This document shows positions 42,369-50,275 of a stretch of 55,190 nucleotides of DNA, piece after piece. The DNA comes from an uncultured Caryophanales bacterium (GTDB lineage Bacteria > Bacillota_I > Bacilli_A > RF39 > UBA660). Location: positions 1 to 55,190 of the forward strand of contig CAMOSQ010000007.1 in NCBI GenBank assembly GCA_946624985.1. The letters are read 5' to 3'. Below the pieces are notes generated by a model that did no database searches, was not told the DNA's origin, and saw only the letters and a program-made list of their open reading frames with translations. Numbering within the stretch: the first letter of the stretch is position 1; each line of letters begins with the position of its first letter. A program made the position numbers and the translations under genes.

Positions 42369-43376
42369 TTATTTTTCAACATATGCATTTTTATATTCAC
42401 CTGTTTTAATATTATTGATCCATTCTTGATTGTTTAAATACCAATCAACAGTTTCTTTTATACCGTCCTCAAATGTATAAGTACGGTCCCATCCTAATTC
42501 CTTTTCAACCTTAGTAGAATCAATAGCGTATCTTAAATCATGTCCAGGTCTATCAGTTACAAAAGTAATTAAGTCTTCAGATTTGCCCATTTGTTTTAAA
42601 ATAGTCTTAACCACCTCTAGATTAGTTCTTTCTGAGTGTCCACCAAGATTATATACCTCTCCTACTCTACCATTTCTTACAATTAAATCAACTCCAATAT
42701 TATGATCAATTACGTGGATCCAATCGCGTACATTTTCTCCCTTGCCATAAACAGGTATTTTTTCGTCATTTAATGCCTTACTGATAACAACAGGAATTAA
42801 TTTTTCAGGAAATTGATATGGTCCATAGTTATTTGAACATCTGCTAATAGTTACAGGAAGTCCAAATGTTCTATAATAAGCCATAACAAGTAAGTCTGCT
42901 CCAGCTTTAGAAGAAGAATATGGACTCGATGTATGTAAAGGTGTATTTTCTGTAAACAATAAATCTTTTCTATCTAAAGGTAAATCACCATAAACTTCAT
43001 CTGTTGAAACCTGATGGTATCTTTTAACATTATGTTTTCTTGATGCATCTAATAAAACCCTAGTTCCTTGAACATTAGTTTCTATAAAAACACCGGGATT
43101 TTTTATTGAATTATCAACATGACTTTCCGCAGCGAAATTAATAACTACATCAAAATTTTCTTCATCAAATAACTTGTTAATAAATTCTTCATCTGTAATA
43201 TCGCCATGTACAAATTTATAATTGTTTTTTGCTTCTAAATCCTTTATATTATTATAATTACCAGCATAAGTTAAAGCATCTAAACAAACAAAATAATCAT
43301 CTGGATACTTATTAACAACATAATGCATATAATTACTTCCAATAAATCCAGCTCCGCCTGTTACTAAATATTTCAT
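42369..43376 (-). CDS. rfbB: dTDP-glucose 4,6-dehydratase
   Basis: A 335-residue extended SDR, RmlB step of dTDP-L-rhamnose synthesis. NAD motif 'VTGGAGFIGSNYMHYV', 'FAAESHVDNSI', catalytic 'HQVSTDEVYGDL' (T-D-E), 'SPYSSSKAGADLLVMAY' (Y-x-x-x-K), 'RCSNNYGPYQFPEKLIP'. Last gene of the rml operon, six bases after the RmlC-RmlD fusion. Confidence 0.96.
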   Translation of the reverse strand: MKYLVTGGAGFIGSNYMHYVVNKYPDDYFVCLDALTYAGNYNNIKDLEAKNNYKFVHGDITDEEFINKLFDEENFDVVINFAAESHVDNSIKNPGVFIETNVQGTRVLLDASRKHNVKRYHQVSTDEVYGDLPLDRKDLLFTENTPLHTSSPYSSSKAGADLLVMAYYRTFGLPVTISRCSNNYGPYQFPEKLIPVVISKALNDEKIPVYGKGENVRDWIHVIDHNIGVDLIVRNGRVGEVYNLGGHSERTNLEVVKTILKQMGKSEDLITFVTDRPGHDLRYAIDSTKVEKELGWDRTYTFEDGIKETVDWYLNNQEWINNIKTGEYKNAYVEK

Positions 43377-43382
43377 ATAAAC

Positions 43383-44825
43383 CTACTTTCTAAAACTTTT
43401 CTTTAATTCCTTGCAATATCTATCAGTAGCATCCTTCCAATCAGGAAGCATTTCAAAACCATTTTCTACAAGTTTAGATTTATCTAATCTTGAATTTCTA
43501 GGGCGATATGCTATTTTACTCATATCTTTTCCTTCATAATAGTCTTCTGTTGAAACAAAATTTATTTTTGTTTTCTTACCATTACTTTCCATAATATATT
43601 GGGCAAATTCAGCCCATGAACAATATCCATCATTATTAACGTGATATGTTCCATATTTATCAGTTTGAGCCATTTCAACTAATAGTTTAGCTAAATCAAC
43701 TGTATATGTAGGGCTGCCAATTTGGTCATTAACTACTTTTAATTCATCATATTTTTCGGATAAATCAAGCATTGTTTTAATGAAGTTTTTACCATTAATT
43801 CCAAAGACCCATGAAATTCTTGCAATAAAATGATTAGGATTGCGTCTTACTTCTTCTTCACCTAAAAATTTTGTTTTTCCATATACGCTTTTTGGATTAG
43901 CCTCATCATCTTCCTTATATAATCCATCCTTCAATCCATCAAAAACATAGTCAGTTGAAATATATACTAGTTTAGCACCTACTTCAATAGAAGCATCTGT
44001 CAAATTTTTTGTTCCTTCAACATTAACTTGATAAACAAGGTCTTCCATTTCTTCTGCTTTATCAACAGCTGTCCATGCAGCACAATGAAATATTACGTCA
44101 GGATGAAAATCTTTTACTATCTTCATTACCTGATCTCTATCAGTAATATCCATTTCATCTTTATCTATCGCTAAAATATTAGTTTCTCCTCGTTCAATTA
44201 ACTCTCTGGCTATATCATATCCAAGTTGTCCTTTGTAACCTGTAATTAAATATTTCTTTTCGTGTCTTAGAAATTCTATATTTGATTCAGCTAAAGTGTT
44301 TCTAGCTTGATCTTTAGCTGACAAAACAGGATTAGTGATGTCATATTTTTTAAATATTCCTTCCCAATCAATGCCTAATTCAGGATCATTCCAAAGAATT
44401 CCATCTTCCATTCTTGGCATATACTTGTTGTCAACATAATACTCAAATAATGTATCATCAGTTAAAGATACAAAACCATGAGCAAATCCTCTAGGAACAT
44501 AAAGCATTCTACCATTTTCTGGTGTTAGTTCTACAGCAACGTGTTTACCATATGAAGGTGAATCTTTCCTAATATCTACAACAACATCAATTACTGCCCC
44601 TCTATGGCATCTGACAACTTTTGCTTGGCAATAAGGATCTTTTTGAAAATGCAATCCTCTAACGATACCTTTACCGCTTTTAGAATTACTAATTTGATAA
44701 ATACCCTTAAATCCTAATTCTTCTAGTTGTTCTTTTGTAACAGATTCAAAATATCCTCTTTCATCACCAAATCTCTTTGTTTCTAAAATAAAGCAATCTT
44801 TTAATTCAGTAACAATCTTTTCCAT
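43383..44825 (-). CDS. Fused dTDP-4-keto-rhamnose epimerase and reductase (RmlC-RmlD)
   Basis: A 480-residue fusion. Residues ~1-185 are RmlC, a cupin epimerase ('ETKRFGDERGYFESVTKEQL', catalytic His in 'VRGLHFQKDPYCQAK', 'YVPRGFAHGFVSL'). Residues ~188-480 are RmlD, an NADPH-dependent SDR ('YLITGYKGQLGYDIAREL', 'CAAWTAVDKAEE', 'ISTDYVFDG', 'SVYGKTKFLGEEEV'). The reading frame is continuous with a short linker, and both active sites are kept. The fusion channels the last two steps of rhamnose synthesis. Confidence 0.94.
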   Translation of the reverse strand: MEKIVTELKDCFILETKRFGDERGYFESVTKEQLEELGFKGIYQISNSKSGKGIVRGLHFQKDPYCQAKVVRCHRGAVIDVVVDIRKDSPSYGKHVAVELTPENGRMLYVPRGFAHGFVSLTDDTLFEYYVDNKYMPRMEDGILWNDPELGIDWEGIFKKYDITNPVLSAKDQARNTLAESNIEFLRHEKKYLITGYKGQLGYDIARELIERGETNILAIDKDEMDITDRDQVMKIVKDFHPDVIFHCAAWTAVDKAEEMEDLVYQVNVEGTKNLTDASIEVGAKLVYISTDYVFDGLKDGLYKEDDEANPKSVYGKTKFLGEEEVRRNPNHFIARISWVFGINGKNFIKTMLDLSEKYDELKVVNDQIGSPTYTVDLAKLLVEMAQTDKYGTYHVNNDGYCSWAEFAQYIMESNGKKTKINFVSTEDYYEGKDMSKIAYRPRNSRLDKSKLVENGFEMLPDWKDATDRYCKELKKSFRK

Positions 44826-44852
44826 AAAACCTCCTAAAATAAGCTTAGCTTT

Positions 44853-45752
44853 TTAACGTGTGATTTTTCTTCGATTTTTTTTTTTTTGAGATAATTCAAG
44901 AAGATATTGACCATATGCGTTTTTCTTCATCAAATTACCAGCAGCAATTAATTGTTCTTCTGTAATCCACTCATTATTATAAGCTATAGCCTCAGGGCAG
45001 CAAATAATTTTACCATTATTCTTTTGAACTAATTGAATCATATTTGATGCTTCCATCATACTATCATTTGTACCTGTATCAAACCAGGTAAAACCACCAC
45101 CTAAAAGTTCAGCTCTTAAAATACTTTCTTTCAAATACATATCATTTAACGAAGTTATTTCTAATTCACCCCTAGCAGATGGTTTAACCAATTTTGCTTT
45201 TGATGAAACACCACTAGGATAAAAATATAAACCTGTAATTGCAAAATCACTCTTAGGTTCAAGTGGTTTTTCTTCAACACTTATGACATTATTATCATCA
45301 TCTAATTCCATAATGCCAAATCTTTGGGGATCTTTAACCTGATATCCAAATATAGATGCCTTACCATTGATAGCTTCTTTTTTAGCGTTTTTAAGCATAT
45401 CTACAAAACCATTTCCAAAATATATATTGTCTCCCAAAATCATAGCGCAAGGATCATTACCAATAAAGTCTTCTCCTAGAATAAATGCTTGAGCAAGTCC
45501 ATCAGGGCTTGGTTGAACAACATAACTTAAATTTATTCCAAATTGATTTCCATCCCCAAGCAATCTTTTAAAACTATCTTGATCTTCTGGTGTAGTAATT
45601 ATAAGAATATCTCTGATACCTGCTAACATTAACACTGATAATGGGTAATATATCATAGGTTTATCGTATATAGGCATTAGTTGCTTGCTAATACCTTTTG
45701 TAATAGGATAAAGTCTTGTTCCAGATCCTCCTGCAAGAATTATTCCTTTCAT
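44853..45752 (-). CDS. rfbA: Glucose-1-phosphate thymidylyltransferase
   Basis: A 299-residue RmlA making dTDP-glucose. '[44 protein letters not shown]' is the nucleotide-binding start, 'ILGDNIYFG' the metal Asp, '[21 protein letters not shown]' the sugar site. Allosteric-length C-terminus present, with a basic tail KKKNRRK. Its start overlaps the stop of the GT2 gene upstream (ATGA). Confidence 0.96.
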   Translation of the reverse strand: MKGIILAGGSGTRLYPITKGISKQLMPIYDKPMIYYPLSVLMLAGIRDILIITTPEDQDSFKRLLGDGNQFGINLSYVVQPSPDGLAQAFILGEDFIGNDPCAMILGDNIYFGNGFVDMLKNAKKEAINGKASIFGYQVKDPQRFGIMELDDDNNVISVEEKPLEPKSDFAITGLYFYPSGVSSKAKLVKPSARGELEITSLNDMYLKESILRAELLGGGFTWFDTGTNDSMMEASNMIQLVQKNNGKIICCPEAIAYNNEWITEEQLIAAGNLMKKNAYGQYLLELSQKKKNRRKITR

Positions 45753-46606
45753 TTTTTTCCTCCTTTAAAAAATACAACTAAATAAAGTAATATAAGCATT
45801 ATTCTATCAGTTATATACAAGTTTATTATACCAAATAATGAAGAATGAGAATAGTTTTTATGAAAATATTTTTGACTTTTTTTTAGTTCTTTGTATTTTT
45901 TTATTCTATTCATACTATTATCTATTGTCACAGAATGATTATGAATGACATTAACACCATTAATAATTAAAGATTTATAACCGTTATTTTTTAGTTTTGT
46001 ACCTATGACATTTTCTTCATAATATAAAAATACATTTTCATCATAAAAATTAATTTTTTGTAGTACTTGTGCATTTATTATAAAAAAACAACCAGATAAT
46101 GCTTCAACTTCAGTTGATGAATTATTATATTTACTTTCATCATAGAATAGAAGTTTTTTTCTTATTATTCTGTGAATTATAGGAATATTCAAAAAAACGT
46201 CATCCCAAACACTAGGAATTTTCCATCCTCTATTTATTCCACCGTTTTCTAAAACATTTGGTCCTACTAGCGCTATATCGTTTTGAAGATAACTGATCAT
46301 TTTTTTTATATCTTTCTCACTGTTGATTATAATATCGGTATTACTAACAATAATATTATCAATTTCATAATTACTAATTAAATATTTAGAACCTAAATTT
46401 ATTCCTGAACCATATCCTTTATTAGATGTATTCTTAATTATTATAATCTTATTACTGATAATTTTTTTTAAATTATTATAAGAATTATCAGTGGAACAAT
46501 TATCAACAATAACAATTTTATGTATTATATTGTAATTTTTAATACTATCTATGAACTTAATAGTATTTTCATAATCATTATAATTTACAACAACCAATCC
46601 TGTCAT
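45749..46606 (-). CDS. Family 2 glycosyltransferase
   Basis: 285 residues, GT-A fold: '[18 protein letters not shown]', '[14 protein letters not shown]', '[15 protein letters not shown]' and '[16 protein letters not shown]', the pattern of WbbL-type rhamnosyltransferases. Directly downstream of the TagO/WecA-like gene (four-base overlap), so it probably adds the first rhamnose to the lipid-linked primer. Confidence 0.87.
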   Translation of the reverse strand: MTGLVVVNYNDYENTIKFIDSIKNYNIIHKIVIVDNCSTDNSYNNLKKIISNKIIIIKNTSNKGYGSGINLGSKYLISNYEIDNIIVSNTDIIINSEKDIKKMISYLQNDIALVGPNVLENGGINRGWKIPSVWDDVFLNIPIIHRIIRKKLLFYDESKYNNSSTEVEALSGCFFIINAQVLQKINFYDENVFLYYEENVIGTKLKNNGYKSLIINGVNVIHNHSVTIDNSMNRIKKYKELKKSQKYFHKNYSHSSLFGIINLYITDRIMLILLYLVVFFKGGKK

Positions 46607-47661
46607 TTTCTTTTAAACCTCTTTTTAAGTTCTTTTTTGTCAAAAATAATATCAGTATTCCAAACAAATAGTATTACTATTATTGTTAATGTTGCGTATA
46701 CATAATAGCTTATTGTGTTTTCAACGTCTACTATATATACAATTGATGCGAAAGCAAATAAAATATTTATAAAGTATATAATCAACACTGTTTTTCTTTG
46801 TGAAAGATTTCTATTTAAAAGTTGATGATGTATATGGCTTGCATCACCTTCATATATTTTTTCATGTTTTAATGCACGACGAATTATTGCGAATAAAGTA
46901 TCTAATATTGGTACTGCCAATATTAATAATGGTATTATTAAAGATGTCATTGTTACATTTTTAAATCCTAATAACGCAATTACTGCTATTATAAATCCCA
47001 TAAACATACTACCAGTATCTCCTGCAAATATTTTTGCTGGATAAAAATTATGCACTAAAAATCCTAGTGTTGAACCAAGCATTACAAATGTCAATACAAA
47101 TTCTAAATCCACTTTACCAACCATAATTCCTATAATTCCAATTGTTAAATAGTATATACAGCTAATACCTCCAGCTAGTCCATCCATCCCGTCTATCAGA
47201 TTAATACAGTTAATACATGCTACAATAAATAAGATTGTTAAAGGATATGTTAAAATTCCAAAATTTAGATATATTCCAAATGCACTCACATCAACAAGTA
47301 AAATCTTACCATAAAATGCAATAATACAAGCAGCAACAATTTGACCTATTAGTTTATGTTTTGGTTTTAATGTACATATATCATCAATCATACCAGTTAT
47401 GATTATAACAAAACTACCAATTAAAACAGAATTCATTTGTGCGCTATGTTCTCCAAATATCATATATCCAAGCAAAAATCCAAAGAAAATTCCTAGTCCT
47501 CCTAGTTTAGGCATAACTCTTTTATGAATATGTCTTCCTCCTGGATTATCTATTGCGCCTAATTTGAAGGCTATTTTTTTTATTAATGGCATAGTTAATG
47601 CAACAAATGCAAAAGGAATAAAAACCATTAATAATACTTGTCCAATTAAATCATTCATCAT
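46603..47661 (-). CDS. Undecaprenyl-phosphate GlcNAc-1-phosphate transferase (TagO/WecA-like)
   Basis: About 352 residues with about ten membrane helices; start at one of two adjacent ATGs (47661 or 47658) after AGGTGAG. MraY/WecA superfamily motifs: 'IDNPGGRHIHKRVMPKLGGLGIF', 'MIDDICTLKPKHKLIGQ' (D-D), 'NCINLIDGMDGLAGGISCIYYL' (catalytic Asp) and 'HIHHQLLNRNLSQRKT' (His motif specific for the WecA/TagO type rather than MraY). Loads the primer sugar for the rhamnose-containing polymer; first gene of the rml operon. Confidence 0.93.
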   Translation of the reverse strand: MMNDLIGQVLLMVFIPFAFVALTMPLIKKIAFKLGAIDNPGGRHIHKRVMPKLGGLGIFFGFLLGYMIFGEHSAQMNSVLIGSFVIIITGMIDDICTLKPKHKLIGQIVAACIIAFYGKILLVDVSAFGIYLNFGILTYPLTILFIVACINCINLIDGMDGLAGGISCIYYLTIGIIGIMVGKVDLEFVLTFVMLGSTLGFLVHNFYPAKIFAGDTGSMFMGFIIAVIALLGFKNVTMTSLIIPLLILAVPILDTLFAIIRRALKHEKIYEGDASHIHHQLLNRNLSQRKTVLIIYFINILFAFASIVYIVDVENTISYYVYATLTIIVILFVWNTDIIFDKKELKKRFKRK

Positions 47662-47789
47662 ACTCACCTATTAACATTATATATTATTTTTAGACATAAA
47701 ACAAATAAATTATATAAAATTCTACTTTTTTCTATTTTTTTAAGGAAGTTTTATTTCTAAGAAGTATGATATATATTAGGTGGTGATTT

Positions 47790-48704
47790 ATGAGGAAATT
47801 TAAAAAGTTATCTAACGATACAATGTTTAAATTAGTTTTTTCGAATGAAGAAATTATGATATGGTTTTTAGAAAGGATTCTTAAAAGAAAAATCAAAACT
47901 ATCAACATATTTAATGGTCAGGATGGTCAACCTATAACAGAACAAAGTATTATTGAACTAATAAAACAAGAACTAGAAAAAGAAAATGTTAATGTTAAAA
48001 GTAAGATAGTCGATTTGCTTATTAAAGTCAATAATGAAATTTTTAACATTGAATACAATAATACTTATGATGAATATACTAAAAAAAGAAACTTTGCTTA
48101 TATATCAAATATATTTGCAAATTCATTAAAGAAAAAAGAAGACTATATGAATCAACCAACATGCACTCAAATAAATTTGTGTTCAAATATTAAAGGATAT
48201 AAAGAGGAAAAAAATTATATAAAAGGAGAAAAATATAATAAAAAGTTTATAGATAATATGAATATTTATGAATTTAATGTTGCTGAATATAAAAAGATGT
48301 TGTATACTAATAACAAGAAGTTAATTAAAGATAACTTACATCTTATTATGTTTGATTGTGATGACAAAGAATTGGAAATGTTAGAGGAGTATGATGATAT
48401 TATGAAAAAAATACATAAACTAGTAGAAAAATATAATGATGATAGTACAATATATCAATTTTTAACAACAGAAGAAGACCAAGAAAAAATGAATAGAACA
48501 AGAATTCTTAGAGCAGAACAACGTGGAATTGAGCAAGGAATTGAACAAGGAATTGAACAAGGAATTGAGCAAGGAATTGAACAAGGAATCCAAAAAAATA
48601 AAATAGAAACAGTTTATTCATTACTAAAAGAAAATATTCCACTTGATGTAATATCAAGAACAACTGGATATCCAGTAGAATATTTGCAATCCATTAAATT
48701 ATAG
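47790..48704 (+). CDS. Rpn-family recombination-promoting nuclease/PD-(D/E)XK protein
   Basis: 304 residues. N-terminal 'RKFKKLSNDTMFKLVFSNEEIMIWFLERILKRKI' and 'KSKIVDLLIKVNNEIFNIEYNNTYDEYTKKRNFAYISNIFA' match Rpn/PDDEXK_2 proteins, with D-x-n-(E)-x-(N) in place of the ideal D-E-x-K core: the 'FNIEYNN' strand lacks the usual lysine, so catalysis is uncertain. C-terminal region has five tandem G-I-E-Q repeats made of a 12-base repeat. Rpn genes expand and vary in many gut bacteria. Good TAGGTGGTG site; divergent from the rml operon. Confidence 0.82.
   Translation: MRKFKKLSNDTMFKLVFSNEEIMIWFLERILKRKIKTINIFNGQDGQPITEQSIIELIKQELEKENVNVKSKIVDLLIKVNNEIFNIEYNNTYDEYTKKRNFAYISNIFANSLKKKEDYMNQPTCTQINLCSNIKGYKEEKNYIKGEKYNKKFIDNMNIYEFNVAEYKKMLYTNNKKLIKDNLHLIMFDCDDKELEMLEEYDDIMKKIHKLVEKYNDDSTIYQFLTTEEDQEKMNRTRILRAEQRGIEQGIEQGIEQGIEQGIEQGIQKNKIETVYSLLKENIPLDVISRTTGYPVEYLQSIKL
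48525..48584 (+). repeat. 12-base tandem repeat in the Rpn-like gene
   Basis: Five copies of GGAATTGARCAA (R = A or G) in frame, each coding Gly-Ile-Glu-Gln. Copy number can change by slippage without breaking the frame. Confidence 0.92.
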
Positions 48705-48732
48705 TAAAAGCAACCTTTTGGTTGCTTTTAAA
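48705..48732. terminator. Bidirectional terminator between Rpn and the cohesin-like gene
   Basis: AAAAGCAACC/GGTTGCTTTT with loop TTTT; symmetrical, so it serves both convergent genes. Confidence 0.8.
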
Positions 48733-50266
48733 ATTGAAACATATCGTCATCATCTGATTGTTTCTTTTTCTTTGAAATTTTCTTTTCATTTTTTGTTGTA
48801 CTGAATACATTATTAACACTATCAGATACGTATGCTGTATAGCCTAATTTTTCATCTGCTTTACTATCTATATTATGTTCTTCTACATCATTTGTAGTAT
48901 TGTCTATATTATCATTATAATTTTTATTTTTTTTATATTCATTGTTTTTTAGTGCTTTTTTTAGTTTTTTATTTTTTGATGTAGATGAGATGATCAGCAT
49001 TATAAATTCAGATACACATAATACAATTAATCCATAGATTAGAATTGTCGATTTTTTGCTTGTTGCGTTTGTACTTGCACTTTGTAAGAGTTTTTGTATT
49101 GTATTTTCATTGTTGTCATAGCTATAGTAGTTCTTTTCTCCACTTTCAAGGTTAATTCCATATAATAGTGGATATGAGCCATCTTTTAAGAAGGCATCGT
49201 ATTCTTTATCGCCTATTTTAACTTTTCCTTTTTTGTATCCATTAGGTGTTTCTCCATCAAGTAATGCGATATAAATTCCTCCTAATTGTAGTTGATTATA
49301 TGGATAGAACTTATCTTCTTTGGCATCATATCTATATAAATCGATTTTTCCATCTTTATCTCTTAATCCAACAAGATAGATATCTGTAATTTCACTATGA
49401 TAACAAGGAATTTCTTCTCCTTTTATAAGTGTTGTACTTTCTTTATATGTAGCAATGGTATCTGGTAGTAAGTCTTTTTTTCTAACAACATTATATGTAT
49501 TATCACCTATTTTAACTTCTATTGGTGTTGCTTCTTTTACAACAATGTTTATGTTATATGTTTTCTTATCACCATTTTCTGCTGTTACAACTACTTCAAC
49601 TAGATTATCTCCTTCTTTTACTTCAAAGTCTCCAATTCCTTCAACTCTAGCTTTTCCATCTTCTGCTGTTGCCCCTATTTTAACACTCTTAGTATCATTT
49701 GGAACATTGATACTATAATCTGTTTTATTTTTATCAAATTCGAATTCAAATCCTTCAACTTTTAATGAATTTAAATTGTTGTTGTCACTATATTTATAAT
49801 CTGTAGATGGTTTTGTTGTATTACTATTACTACTACTATTTCCTCCACCAGATACATTATTTGGCTTTTTTATTTCTAGTGAAATTGATTTTGAACCATT
49901 TAGTGACATTTCGCTATCGTCATCAAATGCATATACAACTATACTTGGAATTGAGAATGTAACATTTCCTGCTGCTTTAGCTTTAAATGTCCAGGTATTT
50001 ACAACACTTTTCTTTCCTGAATTATCTGCATATGATGCAACCATTTGTGATTCACTAGAGTCTCCTAGTTTTGCGCTGTCATATGCAACTGAATACTGCC
50101 ATGATCCTAATGAATCTGATGATGAAATTGTTACACTGACTTTTACTGTATCACCAACATATACTGATGATGGAGCACTAATTTTTATATTAGCGCTTGC
50201 TGCTTTTACTATATTAGGAAATAATAGTAATGCAAATATATAAAATGCTATTAATTTTTTTTTCAT
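48728..50266 (-). CDS. Membrane-anchored cohesin-like surface protein
   Basis: 512 residues. Signal peptide (1-22); a cohesin-like beta-sandwich (about 24-132: 'APSSVYVGDTVKVSVTI', 'LGSWQYSVAYDSAKL', 'TWTFKAKAAGNVTFSI'); a Ser/Asn linker; a cadherin-like PF12733-type domain (about 165-245: 'LNSLKVEGFEFEFDKNKTDY', 'VTAENGDKKTYNINIVV'); an unknown ~150-residue domain; one membrane helix (about 405-427); and a Lys/Asn/Asp-rich cytosolic tail ending DDDDMFQF. It starts nine bases after the dockerin-bearing glucosaminidase gene and is surely co-transcribed. Likely role: display a docking module at the membrane for its neighbour. The cohesin call is from pattern, not from alignment. Confidence 0.75.
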   Translation of the reverse strand: MKKKLIAFYIFALLLFPNIVKAASANIKISAPSSVYVGDTVKVSVTISSSDSLGSWQYSVAYDSAKLGDSSESQMVASYADNSGKKSVVNTWTFKAKAAGNVTFSIPSIVVYAFDDDSEMSLNGSKSISLEIKKPNNVSGGGNSSSNSNTTKPSTDYKYSDNNNLNSLKVEGFEFEFDKNKTDYSINVPNDTKSVKIGATAEDGKARVEGIGDFEVKEGDNLVEVVVTAENGDKKTYNINIVVKEATPIEVKIGDNTYNVVRKKDLLPDTIATYKESTTLIKGEEIPCYHSEITDIYLVGLRDKDGKIDLYRYDAKEDKFYPYNQLQLGGIYIALLDGETPNGYKKGKVKIGDKEYDAFLKDGSYPLLYGINLESGEKNYYSYDNNENTIQKLLQSASTNATSKKSTILIYGLIVLCVSEFIMLIISSTSKNKKLKKALKNNEYKKNKNYNDNIDNTTNDVEEHNIDSKADEKLGYTAYVSDSVNNVFSTTKNEKKISKKKKQSDDDDMFQF

Positions 50267-50275
50267 AAAACCTCC

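Noticed and set aside
48525..48584. Non-coding direct repeats or integration site
   Set aside because: The 12-base unit is in frame inside an otherwise intact gene and codes a regular G-I-E-Q repeat.
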